DNA of 64,000 nt from Thermohalobaculum sp039805905. Lineage in GTDB: Bacteria > Pseudomonadota > Alphaproteobacteria > Rhodobacterales > Rhodobacteraceae. Position numbers and translations under genes: made by a program. The DNA lies in NCBI GenBank assembly GCA_039805905.1, contig JBDIVM010000002.1:558001-622000 (forward strand). The letters are read 5' to 3'. Of this stretch, positions 17,532 through 26,281 are shown piece by piece (position 1 is the first letter of the stretch; the number at the start of each line of letters is the position of its first letter). The notes beneath the pieces were generated by a model. The model was given only the letters and a program-made list of their open reading frames with translations, had not been told where the DNA came from and did no database searches.

Positions 17532-18701
17532 CTATCCCCGTTTCGGCAGCCCCAGAAGCGCGCGTTTCTCGTCCTCGTCGAGGAAACTCGCGCCGCCGAC
17601 CCGGCGCCAGAGCGCATCCCGTTCGGCGGACAGCGCCGGGATGCCGTCCTGGTCGGGCTCGATCCCCAGCGTCGCGTGGAAGCCGGCACCCAGCCAGGCG
17701 GCCAGCGCACCCGCCGTCTTGCGCACCAAGGGCAGCACCGTCTGTCGGTAGAAGGCCCGATTGGCCTCCTGGTAGTTCGAGTAGGTATTGTCGCCTGGCA
17801 GTCCCAGCAGCATCGGTGGCACACCGAAGGCCAGCGCGATGTCGCGCGCCGCCGCATTCTTGGTCTCCAGGAACTCCATGTCCTGCGGCGAATAGCCCAT
17901 CGGCCGCCAGTCGAGGCCGCCCTCCAGTAACAGCGGCCGCCCGGCGTTCCGCGCACCCTGGTGGTTCTCCTCAAGCTCTGACAGCAGCCGCTGGTATTGC
18001 TCCTCAGAAAGTTGTCCGCTGCCGTCCTTGCCGGCGAACACGATCGCCCCGGAGGGCCGCGCGGCATTGTCAAGCAGCGCCTTCGACCAGCGCGAGGCGG
18101 CGTTGTGGACATCAATCGCCGAGGCCGCCGCCTCCAGCGGGCTAAGCCCGTAATGATCGTCCAGCGGGTGGAATGCCTTCAGGTGCAGGATCGGATCGAT
18201 ATCGCCCGTCATGTCGAACCGGTGCTTCTGCCGGCCCACAGCATACTCATATGCCATCGGCCAGCCATCCGGACCCGGCACCACGCTCATCCGGTCGGGG
18301 CGCAGGCAGTGCAGTTCTCGCGGCAGCCCGTCATTTCCGTGGCCGGCGGCCTCGACATAGGCGTTGCCGCTCAGCTGCAAATGCCCGTAGAGGCACTCGG
18401 CGAAGCCCCGCCCGGTCTGTCCGGGATTGGGCCGCTCCAGCAGCCTCAGGACGGGATGCTCGGTCATCCGCGCGCCGCTTTCAGTCAGCACCAGCGGGAT
18501 CGCTGCCGCGGCCTCGGCCACCATGCGCACCGCACGGAAGCCGACGACGTTCTGCTCGTAGCCGTTCCGCGTCAGCGAGACATGGTCACGTGGGCTCCAG
18601 ACCGCGCGGCCCGGTCCGTGGAACGCCATCAGCGGCCCCACGGCCGATGCCTTTTCCTCGGCGGGCGCGCTGGCGGCCCTCCGGAACAGTCGAAATCCCA
18701 T
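17532..18701 (-). CDS. GTA g3, portal protein
   Basis: An HK97-family portal of about 390 residues, the dodecameric ring through which DNA is packaged and ejected. Seen are MGFRLFRRA at the start, ENVVGF-type RAVRMVAEAAAAIPLVL, HPVLRLLERPNP, LYGHLQLSGNAYVEA, LKAFHPLDDHYGLSPLEAA and IALAFGVPPMLLG, all portal signatures. I chose the ATG at 18701, with GGAG 11 bases upstream; an ATG at 18743 that overlaps the terminase stop as ATGA would add 14 residues and is a fair alternative. The C-terminus (DEDEKRALLGLPKRG) matches the family. Confidence 0.9.
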   Translation of the reverse strand: MGFRLFRRAASAPAEEKASAVGPLMAFHGPGRAVWSPRDHVSLTRNGYEQNVVGFRAVRMVAEAAAAIPLVLTESGARMTEHPVLRLLERPNPGQTGRGFAECLYGHLQLSGNAYVEAAGHGNDGLPRELHCLRPDRMSVVPGPDGWPMAYEYAVGRQKHRFDMTGDIDPILHLKAFHPLDDHYGLSPLEAAASAIDVHNAASRWSKALLDNAARPSGAIVFAGKDGSGQLSEEQYQRLLSELEENHQGARNAGRPLLLEGGLDWRPMGYSPQDMEFLETKNAAARDIALAFGVPPMLLGLPGDNTYSNYQEANRAFYRQTVLPLVRKTAGALAAWLGAGFHATLGIEPDQDGIPALSAERDALWRRVGGASFLDEDEKRALLGLPKRG

Positions 18702-18739
18702 GTCGCGACGGTCTCCGTTTTCTGCCTGTCGCCAGGCGG

Positions 18740-20098
18740 TCATAGCTTGCGCACGCGCGGCGCCGGCATCGGGACGCTTTCGAGCACCAGGTCAGTTACC
18801 GCCCAAACCAGTGCATCGAGCCGGTCCGGGCTCTTGACGCCGTCCATCTGGCCGGTGACGAAGCTGCACATCTGTCGCTCGAGATCGGGGAAGTCGCCCA
18901 CATGGTGCACCCGCCCCTGCTCATAGAGCGCCGCCACCGGCTCGGCCCTGAGCCGCTTGCCGCGCGCCGCGCGCACGGCCCGGTAGCTGATCTGAGGATC
19001 GACCTGGCGCATCACGGTCTCGACCAGGTCGCCGCCTTGGTTCACTTCGGCAACCAGCCGGTCTGCCGCATGGTCTCGATAAGCTTCAGCAGCGATTCCC
19101 GCCCAAGCTCGAGGGCTTTGACCCGCACACGAGACATCAGCCAGGACATAAACCTGCCAATCACTTGGCTCTCCTCGCCGGCTCAGGCCGGCCACCACGA
19201 TTCCACATTCATCCGAGCCCGGCGCGCTGGTCACCGGCGGGTCGACCGCCACGACCACGCGCTCCAGCATCGGCGCCGCGCGCACCCGCGACGAGTCGAT
19301 CATCGCCGGACTCCAAAGGGCGCCGGTGCGCCCTCGCACCAGCTCGCCCTCGATCTCCTGCCGGCCCAGTGCCGTGCCGCCGAAGCGCAGCGCCAACCGC
19401 CCGAGGAAGTCCGGCGCCAGATTGACCCGGTTCGCTGCCGTACCAGCACGGGTCACCACGGTTCCCGCCGCGCCGAGGATCTCGACCAGCAGATCGCTGT
19501 CCTTCGGCGTCGTCGTCACGATCTGCCGCGGCCGCTCGCCCAGGCGCAGGCAGAACTGCAGCATGTCCCAGGCATCGCGGCCCTTCTTCCATTTCGCGAG
19601 TTCGTCCGACCAGGCGCCGTCGAACTGCGGCCCGCGCATCGCCCCGGGATTTGCCGCCGACATCAGTGTCGCCTCGGCGCCGTTTGGCCAGACCAGCCTG
19701 TGCCGACTTGCCTGCAGCTCGGGCCGCCGGTCCGGTGGCGTGACGGCCATCAGGCCCGACTCGCCCTCGACCATGACGGCGCGCACCTGATCGATCGTCT
19801 CGCCCACGAGCGCAAATCTCCGCGAGTGCCCAGGTGCCGTCGGAACCGGACCCTCGACCTGGGATCGCACCCATTCGGCTCCGGCCCGGGTCTTGCCCGC
19901 GCCGCGGCCGCCCAGGATCACCCAGCACTGCCAATCGCCCTCCGGCTCTAGTTGGTGGCCGGGGTGCGCCCAGAAAGTCCAGATCCACGGTAAGGCCGCT
20001 ATGGCGTTGTCCGAGAGCCCCCCCAGAAGTGCGGCCCGATCAGCCTCACTCAGCGAGGCGAGCCAGGCGGCGGGTGATCTCGGCACGCGCTTCGTCAA
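18740..20098 (-). CDS. GTA g2, large terminase
   Basis: The 452-residue packaging motor. The ATPase domain has Walker A ILGGRGAGKTRAGAEW near residue 62 and a Walker B-like stretch, FDGAWSDELAKWKKG, followed by the coupling motif IVTTTPK. The nuclease domain (RNase H fold) starts with VVVAVDPPVTS, whose Asp would bind metal, and includes later acidic residues (AEVNQGG, SPDRLDALVWA). All motifs appear intact, so DNA packaging should be functional. In GTAs this enzyme packages host DNA by headful with little sequence specificity. It overlaps g1 by 53 bases. Confidence 0.93.
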   Translation of the reverse strand: MTKRVPRSPAAWLASLSEADRAALLGGLSDNAIAALPWIWTFWAHPGHQLEPEGDWQCWVILGGRGAGKTRAGAEWVRSQVEGPVPTAPGHSRRFALVGETIDQVRAVMVEGESGLMAVTPPDRRPELQASRHRLVWPNGAEATLMSAANPGAMRGPQFDGAWSDELAKWKKGRDAWDMLQFCLRLGERPRQIVTTTPKDSDLLVEILGAAGTVVTRAGTAANRVNLAPDFLGRLALRFGGTALGRQEIEGELVRGRTGALWSPAMIDSSRVRAAPMLERVVVAVDPPVTSAPGSDECGIVVAGLSRRGEPSDWQVYVLADVSCAGQSPRAWAGIAAEAYRDHAADRLVAEVNQGGDLVETVMRQVDPQISYRAVRAARGKRLRAEPVAALYEQGRVHHVGDFPDLERQMCSFVTGQMDGVKSPDRLDALVWAVTDLVLESVPMPAPRVRKL

Positions 20099-20345
20099 GA
20101 TCGATCACGTCCTTGCCGGGGCGGGCATAATCCGCCTCGCGCTCGAGCTTGGCCTCAAGTTCCAGCACAGTCGTAAGGACTTTCCCGTATTGCCTAACGA
20201 GTTCGCTGAGTTCCTTCGCTCGGTCAACCGCGCAATCCGTCAGCAACTCAGTATCCAGTCGGTCGATCGCCTCGTCGAGACGCGCCGACAATCGGTCATA
20301 GTGCTTTCTTGCGCGCTCGAGCGCCGGTAACCGACGCTTCCGCAT
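20046..20345 (-). CDS. GTA g1, small terminase
   Basis: A helical, highly charged protein of about 99 residues at the head of the operon, in the place of RcGTA g1, which has been identified as the small terminase. It has two long predicted helices (ARKHYDRLSARLDEAIDRL and LSELVRQYGKVLTTVLELEA) and a basic N-terminus (MRKRRLPALERARKH). I chose the ATG at 20345; the frame stays open to 20495, but the promoter at 20477-20505 would place the transcript start downstream of that codon. The stop lies 53 bases inside g2. Confidence 0.75.
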   Translation of the reverse strand: MRKRRLPALERARKHYDRLSARLDEAIDRLDTELLTDCAVDRAKELSELVRQYGKVLTTVLELEAKLEREADYARPGKDVIDLDEARAEITRRLARLAE

Positions 20346-20476
20346 CGCACGCGCTCGGCCCCAACGGCCGAGTCGCTCAGCCGCTTTCAACGTTGGACTT
20401 TCCCTGATGCTGCCTCCGGAAACGACAACGGCGAGCCTCAGGCCCGCCCGTTCACACCATTTCCAGCTTGCCCTGC

Positions 20477-20505
20477 TATCTACCGGACAGCGCACGGCGA
20501 GTCAA
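20477..20505 (-). promoter_or_regulatory. sigma70-type promoter for GTA operon
   Basis: Reading the minus strand, TTGACT (20505-20500) and TAGATA (20482-20477) are separated by exactly 17 bases, a strong sigma70-like pair. It lies between the mltG stop and g1 and points into the GTA cluster. A leader of about 120 bases would precede the chosen g1 start. Confidence 0.65.
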
Positions 20506-20539
20506 GGCATTTCTTCAACTTTTCTGGGAAAAAATGCTC

Positions 20540-20554
20540 TTAACATATTGTTAA
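20540..20554. promoter_or_regulatory. CtrA-type binding site upstream of GTA promoter
   Basis: A perfect TTAA-N7-TTAA (TTAACATATTGTTAA) inside a 17-base palindrome, CTTAACA-TAT-TGTTAAG. This is the full-site consensus of the cell-cycle regulator CtrA, which controls GTA expression in Rhodobacterales. It lies about 35 bases upstream of the -35 box and overlaps the mltG stop codon. The palindrome is followed on the minus strand by six T, so it may double as a weak terminator for mltG. Confidence 0.55.
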
Positions 20555-21534
20555 GGCTTTTTATTCGCCTCCACGCTACGCCACTTCGCCACATTCCTGT
20601 TGTGCTCGTCAAGCGTCGTGGCAAAGGCGTGCCCACCGGTGCCGTCGGCCACGAAGTAAAGGTACTCGGTCGGCTCAGGACGGATGACGGCCATGATCGA
20701 CTCCCGGCCCGGCGCAGCGATAGGCGTCGGTGGCAGTCGATCGATAACATAGGTATTGTATGGCGTTGCACGCTCAAGTTCTGACTGCCTCAATCCTCTG
20801 CCGAGTTGCTCCTTGCCCTCCGTAAGCCCGTAAACCACGGTAGGATCAGACTGAAGTCGCATCCCCCGCTTCAAACGGTTCAGGAACACCGAAGCCACCT
20901 TGGGACGCTCCTCAGGGATCCCGGTTTCCTTCTCCACGATGGAAGCCAGCACCAGAATCTCGTCGGGGCTCGTCAGCGGCGTGTCCGGTGGCCGTTGCGA
21001 CCAGGCTTCCGCAACCAGCCTGGCCTGCGATTCGGCCATCCGTTGGAGCACGTCGGCACGGCTCTGATTTCGTTCAACGTAATAGGTATCCGGCGCGAGG
21101 CTGCCCTCGGGTGGCAAATCGGCGACGTCACCCGTCAGGACGTCACTTTGCCTCAGGATGTCGACGATCTGATAGCTCGTCAGCCCTTCCGCAATCGTGA
21201 TCTTGTGCTGGACCGACTCGCCCCGCACCAACATCCTGAGGATCTCCTCCATCGAGGCGCCGGGCGGAATGCGATATTCGCCGTAGCGAATCTCCCGGTC
21301 CTCTCGCCGGTAACGCGCGCCGATACGGAACAGGAATTCGTTGTCGATCACCCCATGCAGCATGAGCAGCCGAGACGTATCCTTGAGCCCCGCGCCTCGA
21401 GGCAGCAGTATGATCGTTTCCTCTTTGGATGGCCCCGGCGCCGCAAACTCGCGCTGCGCATGACCGATGGCGATCAGCAGCGCGATCCCTGCCACGATCA
21501 GGATCGAGATCACATTGGCGGCGACATTGCGCAT
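20551..21534 (-). CDS. mltG: endolytic murein transglycosylase
   Basis: Membrane-anchored lytic transglycosylase that cuts nascent glycan strands and so limits chain length. The 327-residue protein has one N-terminal membrane helix (residues 8-24, ISILIVAGIALLIAIGH), a LysM-like region with YRIPPGASMEEIL and the YceG catalytic domain. The catalytic Glu is in LASIVEKETG and the RLQSDPTVVYGL, SPYNTY-like TPYNTYVID and LPPTPI motifs follow. It starts 17 bases after the fabF stop; mltG after fabF is the usual order in alphaproteobacteria. It is somewhat shorter than many homologues because the C-terminal extension is missing. Confidence 0.9.
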   Translation of the reverse strand: MRNVAANVISILIVAGIALLIAIGHAQREFAAPGPSKEETIILLPRGAGLKDTSRLLMLHGVIDNEFLFRIGARYRREDREIRYGEYRIPPGASMEEILRMLVRGESVQHKITIAEGLTSYQIVDILRQSDVLTGDVADLPPEGSLAPDTYYVERNQSRADVLQRMAESQARLVAEAWSQRPPDTPLTSPDEILVLASIVEKETGIPEERPKVASVFLNRLKRGMRLQSDPTVVYGLTEGKEQLGRGLRQSELERATPYNTYVIDRLPPTPIAAPGRESIMAVIRPEPTEYLYFVADGTGGHAFATTLDEHNRNVAKWRSVEANKKP

Positions 21535-21551
21535 CGTTGCTGCCGCCCACC

Positions 21552-22814
21552 TCAGGCGACGCGGCCGAAGATGACGGTCGCATTCGTTCCGCCGAAACCG
21601 AAGGAGTTCGAGAGCGCGACATTGATCTCGCGCTGCACCTTCTTCAGCGGAGCCAGATCAAGCGGTGTGTCCACGGAAGGATCCTCGAGGTTCAGAGTTG
21701 GCGGCGCAACCTGATCGCGGATAGCGAGGATCGAGAAAATCGCCTCAATGGCACCTGCGGCTCCGAGCAGATGGCCGGTCGACGACTTCGTCGACGACAT
21801 CGTCACATTCGAGGCGTGATTGCCGAGAAGCCGCATTACCGCACCAAGTTCGATCTCGTCGCCGAGCGGCGTTGAGGTGCCGTGCGCATTGATATAATCG
21901 ACCGCACTCGGCTCAAGTTTCGCATTCCGGAGCGCCGATCGCATTGACCGGAAACCGCCGTTGCCATCTGGCGCTGGTGCGGTGATATGATGGGCGTCTC
22001 CCGACATTCCATATCCCAGAACCTCCGCGTAGATTCTCGCGCCGCGCCGGACTGCGTGCTCGTATTCCTCAAGCACGAGCACACCTGCTCCCTCTCCCAT
22101 CACGAAGCCGTCCCGGCCCCGGTCATAGGGTCTGGACGCCCGCTCCGGTGTGTCGTTGTATCCGGTCGAAAGCGCCTTGCACGCGGCGAAACCCGCGACG
22201 CCGATCTCGCAGACCGGGCTCTCCGAACCGCCCGCCAGCATCACGTCCGCATCGCCAAAGGCGATCAGGCGCGACGCGTCCCCGATCGCATGGGCGCCGG
22301 TTGAGCATGCAGTGACAACCGCGTGGTTCGGCCCCTTGAACCCGAAACGGATCGAAATCTGCCCCGAGCAAAGGTTTATGAGCGATCCCGGGATGAAGAA
22401 TGGCGAAATCCGTCTGGGCCCGCGTTCCTTAAGCGTCACCGCTGTCTCGGCGATCGTCTCCAGACCGCCGATTCCCGAACCGACGATCACTCCAGTGCGT
22501 TCGCGACCTTCTTCATCCTCCGGCATCCAGCCGGAGTCACGGACAGCCTGCTCGGCGGCGCTCAGTGAATAGACGATGAAACGATCAACCTTGCGCTGCT
22601 CCTTCGGCGCCATCCACTGGTTGGCGTTGAAGGTCCCGTTCGTCCCGTCGCCAAGAGGAACCTCACAGGCAATCTGGCAGGGCAGGTGGGACGCATCGAA
22701 GTGCTTGATCTTCGCCGCGCCTGACTGACCCGCCAAAAGCCTCTTCCACGTCTCTTCCACGCCGCAGGCCAGTGGCGACACCATCCCAAGACCAGTGACG
22801 ACGACTCGTCGCAT
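21552..22814 (-). CDS. fabF: 3-oxoacyl-ACP synthase II
   Basis: Condensing enzyme of fatty-acid elongation. The 420-residue protein shows the Cys-His-His triad: Cys in VVTACSTGAHAIG, His in YINAHGTSTPLGD and Lys/His in SSTKSSTGHLLGAAG; the C-terminal SNSFGFGGTNA closes the fold. The ATG at 22814 gives the canonical start MRRVVVTGLGMVSPL; an upstream start would add 17 residues. It follows acpP with a 171-base gap holding a likely terminator or attenuator. Confidence 0.95.
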   Translation of the reverse strand: MRRVVVTGLGMVSPLACGVEETWKRLLAGQSGAAKIKHFDASHLPCQIACEVPLGDGTNGTFNANQWMAPKEQRKVDRFIVYSLSAAEQAVRDSGWMPEDEEGRERTGVIVGSGIGGLETIAETAVTLKERGPRRISPFFIPGSLINLCSGQISIRFGFKGPNHAVVTACSTGAHAIGDASRLIAFGDADVMLAGGSESPVCEIGVAGFAACKALSTGYNDTPERASRPYDRGRDGFVMGEGAGVLVLEEYEHAVRRGARIYAEVLGYGMSGDAHHITAPAPDGNGGFRSMRSALRNAKLEPSAVDYINAHGTSTPLGDEIELGAVMRLLGNHASNVTMSSTKSSTGHLLGAAGAIEAIFSILAIRDQVAPPTLNLEDPSVDTPLDLAPLKKVQREINVALSNSFGFGGTNATVIFGRVA

Positions 22815-22911
22815 CGGGGTTTCCTCACGAGCTATTTTTCTCTGGCCAGTGATGGACAGCCGCATTCACCGCCCGAACCTGAGCGCAGTCATACTCAAAC
22901 GGCAACTATCC

Positions 22912-22951
22912 GCAAAAACAAAAACGCGGCTCCCGGTCGCCCGATTGCCGC
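22912..22951 (-). terminator. stem-loop with T-rich tail after acpP
   Basis: On the minus strand a GCGGC...GCCGC stem with an inner CGG/CCG pair (22951-22926) is followed by a T-rich tail of the form TTTTTGTTTTTG. It lies 35 bases after the acpP stop. It probably ends most acpP transcripts and lets a fraction read into fabF, which fits the much higher demand for ACP. Confidence 0.55.
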
Positions 22952-22985
22952 GCATTTTCCGGTCCTCCGTCGTATCGTGGCGGAG

Positions 22986-23222
22986 CTAGGCCGATTTCTC
23001 GGTAATGAACTTGACCGCGTCACCGAAGGTCTGGATGCTTTCTGCAGCGTCATCCGGGATCTCTATGCCGAACTCCTCCTCGAAGGCCATGACCAGCTCG
23101 ACGGTATCAAGGCTGTCGGCGCCAAGATCGTCGATGAAGCTCGCGCCTTCGACCACCTTGTCCTCCTCGACGCCCAGATGCTCGACGACGATCTTCTTGA
23201 CGCGATCCGCGATGTCGCTCAT
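22986..23222 (-). CDS. acpP: acyl carrier protein
   Basis: A 78-residue acidic carrier of fatty-acid synthesis. The phosphopantetheine attachment site is Ser37 in LGADSLDTVELVMAFEEEF. The length and sequence are those of a standard bacterial ACP. The ATG at 23222 has AGGAG at good distance (CAGGAGCGGAC). It sits between fabG and fabF, the normal order. Confidence 0.97.
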   Translation of the reverse strand: MSDIADRVKKIVVEHLGVEEDKVVEGASFIDDLGADSLDTVELVMAFEEEFGIEIPDDAAESIQTFGDAVKFITEKSA

Positions 23223-23365
23223 GTCCGCTCCTGTTTCTCAGGCCCTTGATGGCCCCTCGGTTGGTCTTTCTGAAGGCCCAATCGCGCCACAACGCCGGCC
23301 CCTCTGAGGTTTCCCGCGCGTTCCTTATCACAACTGCCGCACGGCGCAAATTCCGATTTCGGCGG

Positions 23366-24103
23366 TCATATCATGGCCATTCCGCCGTTCACGTGCAGGG
23401 TCTGCCCGGTCACATAGGCCGCCTCCTCGGACGCCAGGTAGACTGCCGCCGCGGCGATTTCCTCCGCCGTCCCCATGCGTCCGGCAGGGATGCCGCTCAT
23501 TAGTCTCGCCTTCTGCTCGTCGTTCAGCTTGTCGGTCATCGCGGTGGTGATGAATCCGGGCGCGATGCAGTTGACCGTGATGTTCCGCGAGGCCACCTCG
23601 GCCGCCAGCGACTTCGACATGCCGATCATCCCCGCCTTGGCCGCGGCATAGTTGCCCTGCCCCGGGTTGCCGGTGACGCCGACGATCGAGGTGATGCCGA
23701 TGATCCGCCCCCAGCGCTTCTTCATCATGCCGCGCAGGACTGCTCGGCTCAGCCGAAAGGCTGCCGTCAGGTTCACGTTGATGACCTGCCCCCATTCCTC
23801 GTCGGACATGCGCATGAACAGGTTGTCCCGGGTGACACCGGCATTGTTGACGAGGATATCCAGTCCACCCATCGCCTCCGCCGCCGTCTTCGGCAGCGCC
23901 TCGACAGACGCTGCATCGGAAAGATCGCAGGGTGTCACATGAACCCGCTGTCCGAGCTCACCGGCCAGCGCCTCCAGGGGACCCGTCCTCGTGCCCGACA
24001 GCGCCACGGCCGCGCCCTGCCCGTGCAATGCCCGCGCGATTGCCCCGCCGATGCCGCCGCTCGCACCGGTTACCAGCGCGGTCTTGCCGGTCAGGTCGAA
24101 CAT
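23366..24103 (-). CDS. fabG: 3-oxoacyl-ACP reductase
   Basis: NADPH-dependent reductase of the fatty-acid cycle, 245 residues. The Rossmann motif TGASGGIGG is at residues 12-20, NNAG at 86-89, and the catalytic Ser139, Tyr152 and Lys156 are in ITSIVG and NYAAAKAG. The start at 24103 (MFDLTGKTALVTG) matches the family; an open frame upstream is a shadow of fabD. It follows fabD by 14 bases. Confidence 0.96.
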   Translation of the reverse strand: MFDLTGKTALVTGASGGIGGAIARALHGQGAAVALSGTRTGPLEALAGELGQRVHVTPCDLSDAASVEALPKTAAEAMGGLDILVNNAGVTRDNLFMRMSDEEWGQVINVNLTAAFRLSRAVLRGMMKKRWGRIIGITSIVGVTGNPGQGNYAAAKAGMIGMSKSLAAEVASRNITVNCIAPGFITTAMTDKLNDEQKARLMSGIPAGRMGTAEEIAAAAVYLASEEAAYVTGQTLHVNGGMAMI

Positions 24104-24117
24104 TCTGCTCTCTCCCG

Positions 24118-25056
24118 TCAGGCCGCGAGCGCCGCGGCGAAAGCCTTCACATCGGCGGCGGAATTGACTGCCCGCGTCGCGAGCTCGCCCCTGATCCGCC
24201 GCGCCATACCGCTCAGCGCCTTGCCGGCACCGATCTCGACCAGCTCGGTCACACCCTGCCCGACCATCCACAGCACCGACTCGCGCCAGCGCACCGCGCC
24301 GGTGACCTGCTCGACCAATAGACCCCGGATCGCAGCCGGATCGCTCACCGCCTCGGCGCGCACGTTGGCGACCAGCGGTACCTTCGGAGCCCAGATCTCG
24401 ACCGCGGCCAGCGCCTCGACCATGGCATCCGCTGCGGGCTGCATCAGCGTACAATGGAAGGGAGCGGAAACCGGCAGCAGCAGCGCCCGCTTGGCGCCCC
24501 TCGCCTTGGCGATCTCGACCGCCCGCTCGACAGCACCCTTGTGGCCCGAGACAACCACCTGCGCCGGGTCGTTGTCGTTCGCCGCCTGGCAGACCTCGCC
24601 CTGCGCGGCTTCCTCCGCCACCGCCCGCGCCGCCGCGAAGTCCAGCCCCAGCAGCGCCGCCATGGCGCCGATCCCCGCCGGCACTGCTGCCTGCATCGCT
24701 CTGCCGCGGGTACGCAGCAGCCGCGCCGTATCCGCGAGGCTCAGCGCCCCCGCCGCACAGAGCGCCGAGTACTCGCCCAGCGAGTGTCCGGCCACGAAAT
24801 GCGCCGCCTCGACCGTCACCCCCTCGGCTTCGAGCGCCCGCATCGCTGCGATCGAGGTCGCCATCAGCGCCGGCTGCGCGTTGGCGGTCAGCGTCAGCGT
24901 CTCTGCCGGCCCGTCCCAGATTACTGCGCTCAGCTTCTCGCCCAACGCCTCATCAACCTCCCGGAACACGGCCGCCGCCCCGGGATAGGCCTCCGCAAGG
25001 TCGCGACCCATGCCGACCGCCTGGGCGCCCTGCCCGGGAAACGTGAATGCGCGCAT
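24118..25056 (-). CDS. fabD: malonyl-CoA:ACP transacylase
   Basis: Loads malonyl groups onto ACP. The 312-residue protein has the N-terminal FPGQGAQAVGMG, the nucleophile Ser92 in VAGHSLGEYSAL, the Arg in RGRAMQAA that holds the malonyl carboxylate, and the catalytic His in VSAPFHCTLM. It is the first gene of the fabD-fabG-acpP-fabF-mltG run on the minus strand. Confidence 0.95.
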   Translation of the reverse strand: MRAFTFPGQGAQAVGMGRDLAEAYPGAAAVFREVDEALGEKLSAVIWDGPAETLTLTANAQPALMATSIAAMRALEAEGVTVEAAHFVAGHSLGEYSALCAAGALSLADTARLLRTRGRAMQAAVPAGIGAMAALLGLDFAAARAVAEEAAQGEVCQAANDNDPAQVVVSGHKGAVERAVEIAKARGAKRALLLPVSAPFHCTLMQPAADAMVEALAAVEIWAPKVPLVANVRAEAVSDPAAIRGLLVEQVTGAVRWRESVLWMVGQGVTELVEIGAGKALSGMARRIRGELATRAVNSAADVKAFAAALAA

Positions 25057-25121
25057 CTCGTCCTCCCCCCGCTTCTGCCCGCTCTCTGGCGCGCAGGTGG
25101 CCCACTGTCAAGCCGGGCCGG

Positions 25122-26240
25122 TCACACCACCGCCGCCCGGATCCGCCCGTGCCGGCGCATCACCTCGACGAGCGCGCCATGGTCGATCGCCCGGCAGACG
25201 AGACCCGCCGGCTTCAGCGTCGTCATGTCCTCGGCGGCCACCATGGCGTTGATCACCGCCTCCTCGACCGCCTCGACCGCACCGAGATAGAGCGGGTCCG
25301 CGAATTCCTGGTTCAGGACCTCGAAGCGCCCGACCGGCCCCGCCAGCTCGGGCATCTCGCCCTCGTTCGCTGTCGAGAAGGCCAGGAAGATGTCACCCGA
25401 ACTGTTGCCGCCCGGCGTTCCCCCGCGGCCGATCCCCAGCGCCGCCCGCCGCGCCACATGCCGCAGTGTCAGGGCCGACAGCGGCGCATCGGTTGCCAGC
25501 ACGGCAATGACCGACCCGGTGTCCCGCTCGCGGCGCAGCCGGTGCTGCGTCAGGTACTGCCCGACCGGCACGCCAAGCACGCTCAGCCACGGCCGCTGCC
25601 CGTGATTGGCCTGCACCAGCGCGCCCACAGTATAAATACTGCCCCCAACCCGCACCCTGCGCGAGGCCGTCCCCGTGCCGGCCTTGAACTCGTAGGCGAT
25701 CATGCCGGTGCCACCGCCGACATTCCCCTCGGCGACCGGCCCGCCGGCCGCGCCCTCCAGCGCAGCCTCGACGTGATGTGCCTCCACATGCAGCCCGTTG
25801 ATGTCGTTGAGCGTGCCGTCATAGGTCTCGGCCACCACCGGCATGGCCCAAAGATGCCTTTCCGCGAAGGCCTCCGCATGCCGTCGCACCATCCAGCGGG
25901 TGACTGCATGATGCACCATGCCGACCGAATGGGTATTGGTGATACAGACCGGGCCGAGGAAGAAGCCCGCATCCTCGATCCAGTGCGTGCCCGTCATCTC
26001 TCCATTGCCGTTCAGCATCGCGACCCCCGCCCAGACCGGCCTCGGCCGTCCGGCTTCAGCCCGCGGCAGCACTGCCGTCACTCCAGTCCGCACCGGTCCC
26101 TGCCCCGGCACCAGCGGCCCCTCGCCCCGGATCAGCGTGGTCGTTCCGACCCGTACTCCGGCCACGTCGGTGATCGCGTTCCAAGCCCCCGGCTCGCCAG
26201 GAAAGTCTAGCCCCAGGTCCCGTGCCCGCGGTTTCGTCAT
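25122..26240 (-). CDS. P1 family peptidase (DmpA-type Ntn hydrolase)
   Basis: Self-cleaving N-terminal nucleophile hydrolase related to L-aminopeptidase D-Ala-esterase DmpA and beta-peptidyl aminopeptidases. The 372-residue precursor has GVRVGTTTLIRGEG near residue 30, NGNGEMTG with TGTHWIEDAG, and the cleavage motif GGNSSGDIFLAFST near residue 283, in which Ser would become the new N-terminus of the beta chain. There is no signal peptide, so it is cytoplasmic. The start ATG at 26240 is chosen; it is 170 bases from rpsF on the opposite strand. The substrate is unknown; short peptides or D-amino-acid amides are plausible. Confidence 0.85.
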   Translation of the reverse strand: MTKPRARDLGLDFPGEPGAWNAITDVAGVRVGTTTLIRGEGPLVPGQGPVRTGVTAVLPRAEAGRPRPVWAGVAMLNGNGEMTGTHWIEDAGFFLGPVCITNTHSVGMVHHAVTRWMVRRHAEAFAERHLWAMPVVAETYDGTLNDINGLHVEAHHVEAALEGAAGGPVAEGNVGGGTGMIAYEFKAGTGTASRRVRVGGSIYTVGALVQANHGQRPWLSVLGVPVGQYLTQHRLRRERDTGSVIAVLATDAPLSALTLRHVARRAALGIGRGGTPGGNSSGDIFLAFSTANEGEMPELAGPVGRFEVLNQEFADPLYLGAVEAVEEAVINAMVAAEDMTTLKPAGLVCRAIDHGALVEVMRRHGRIRAAVV

Positions 26241-26281
26241 ACCTGCTCCTCTCCGTCATCCCGGCGGCGGCCTTTGCGCGC

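Larger units (their letters stand above)
5942..20345 (-). mobile_element. gene transfer agent (RcGTA-type) structural cluster
   Basis: A 14.4-kb minus-strand operon with the same order as the R. capsulatus GTA: small terminase, large terminase, portal, prohead protease, HK97 capsid, head-tail connectors, tail terminator, tube, two chaperones, tape measure, distal tail, hub, NlpC/P60 peptidase and TIM-barrel hub, plus a DUF2793 gene. Every recognised frame is intact and many overlap by 1-4 bases. There is no integrase, replication or lysis gene, as expected for a domesticated GTA that packages host DNA. The small gene 3.5 of RcGTA is not visible between portal and protease. It sits between a DksA-like gene and mltG and probably has its own promoter at 20477-20505. 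Confidence 0.9.

Noticed and set aside
20346..20495. N-terminal extension of GTA g1
   Set aside because: The promoter at 20477-20505 would put the transcript start downstream of that codon.
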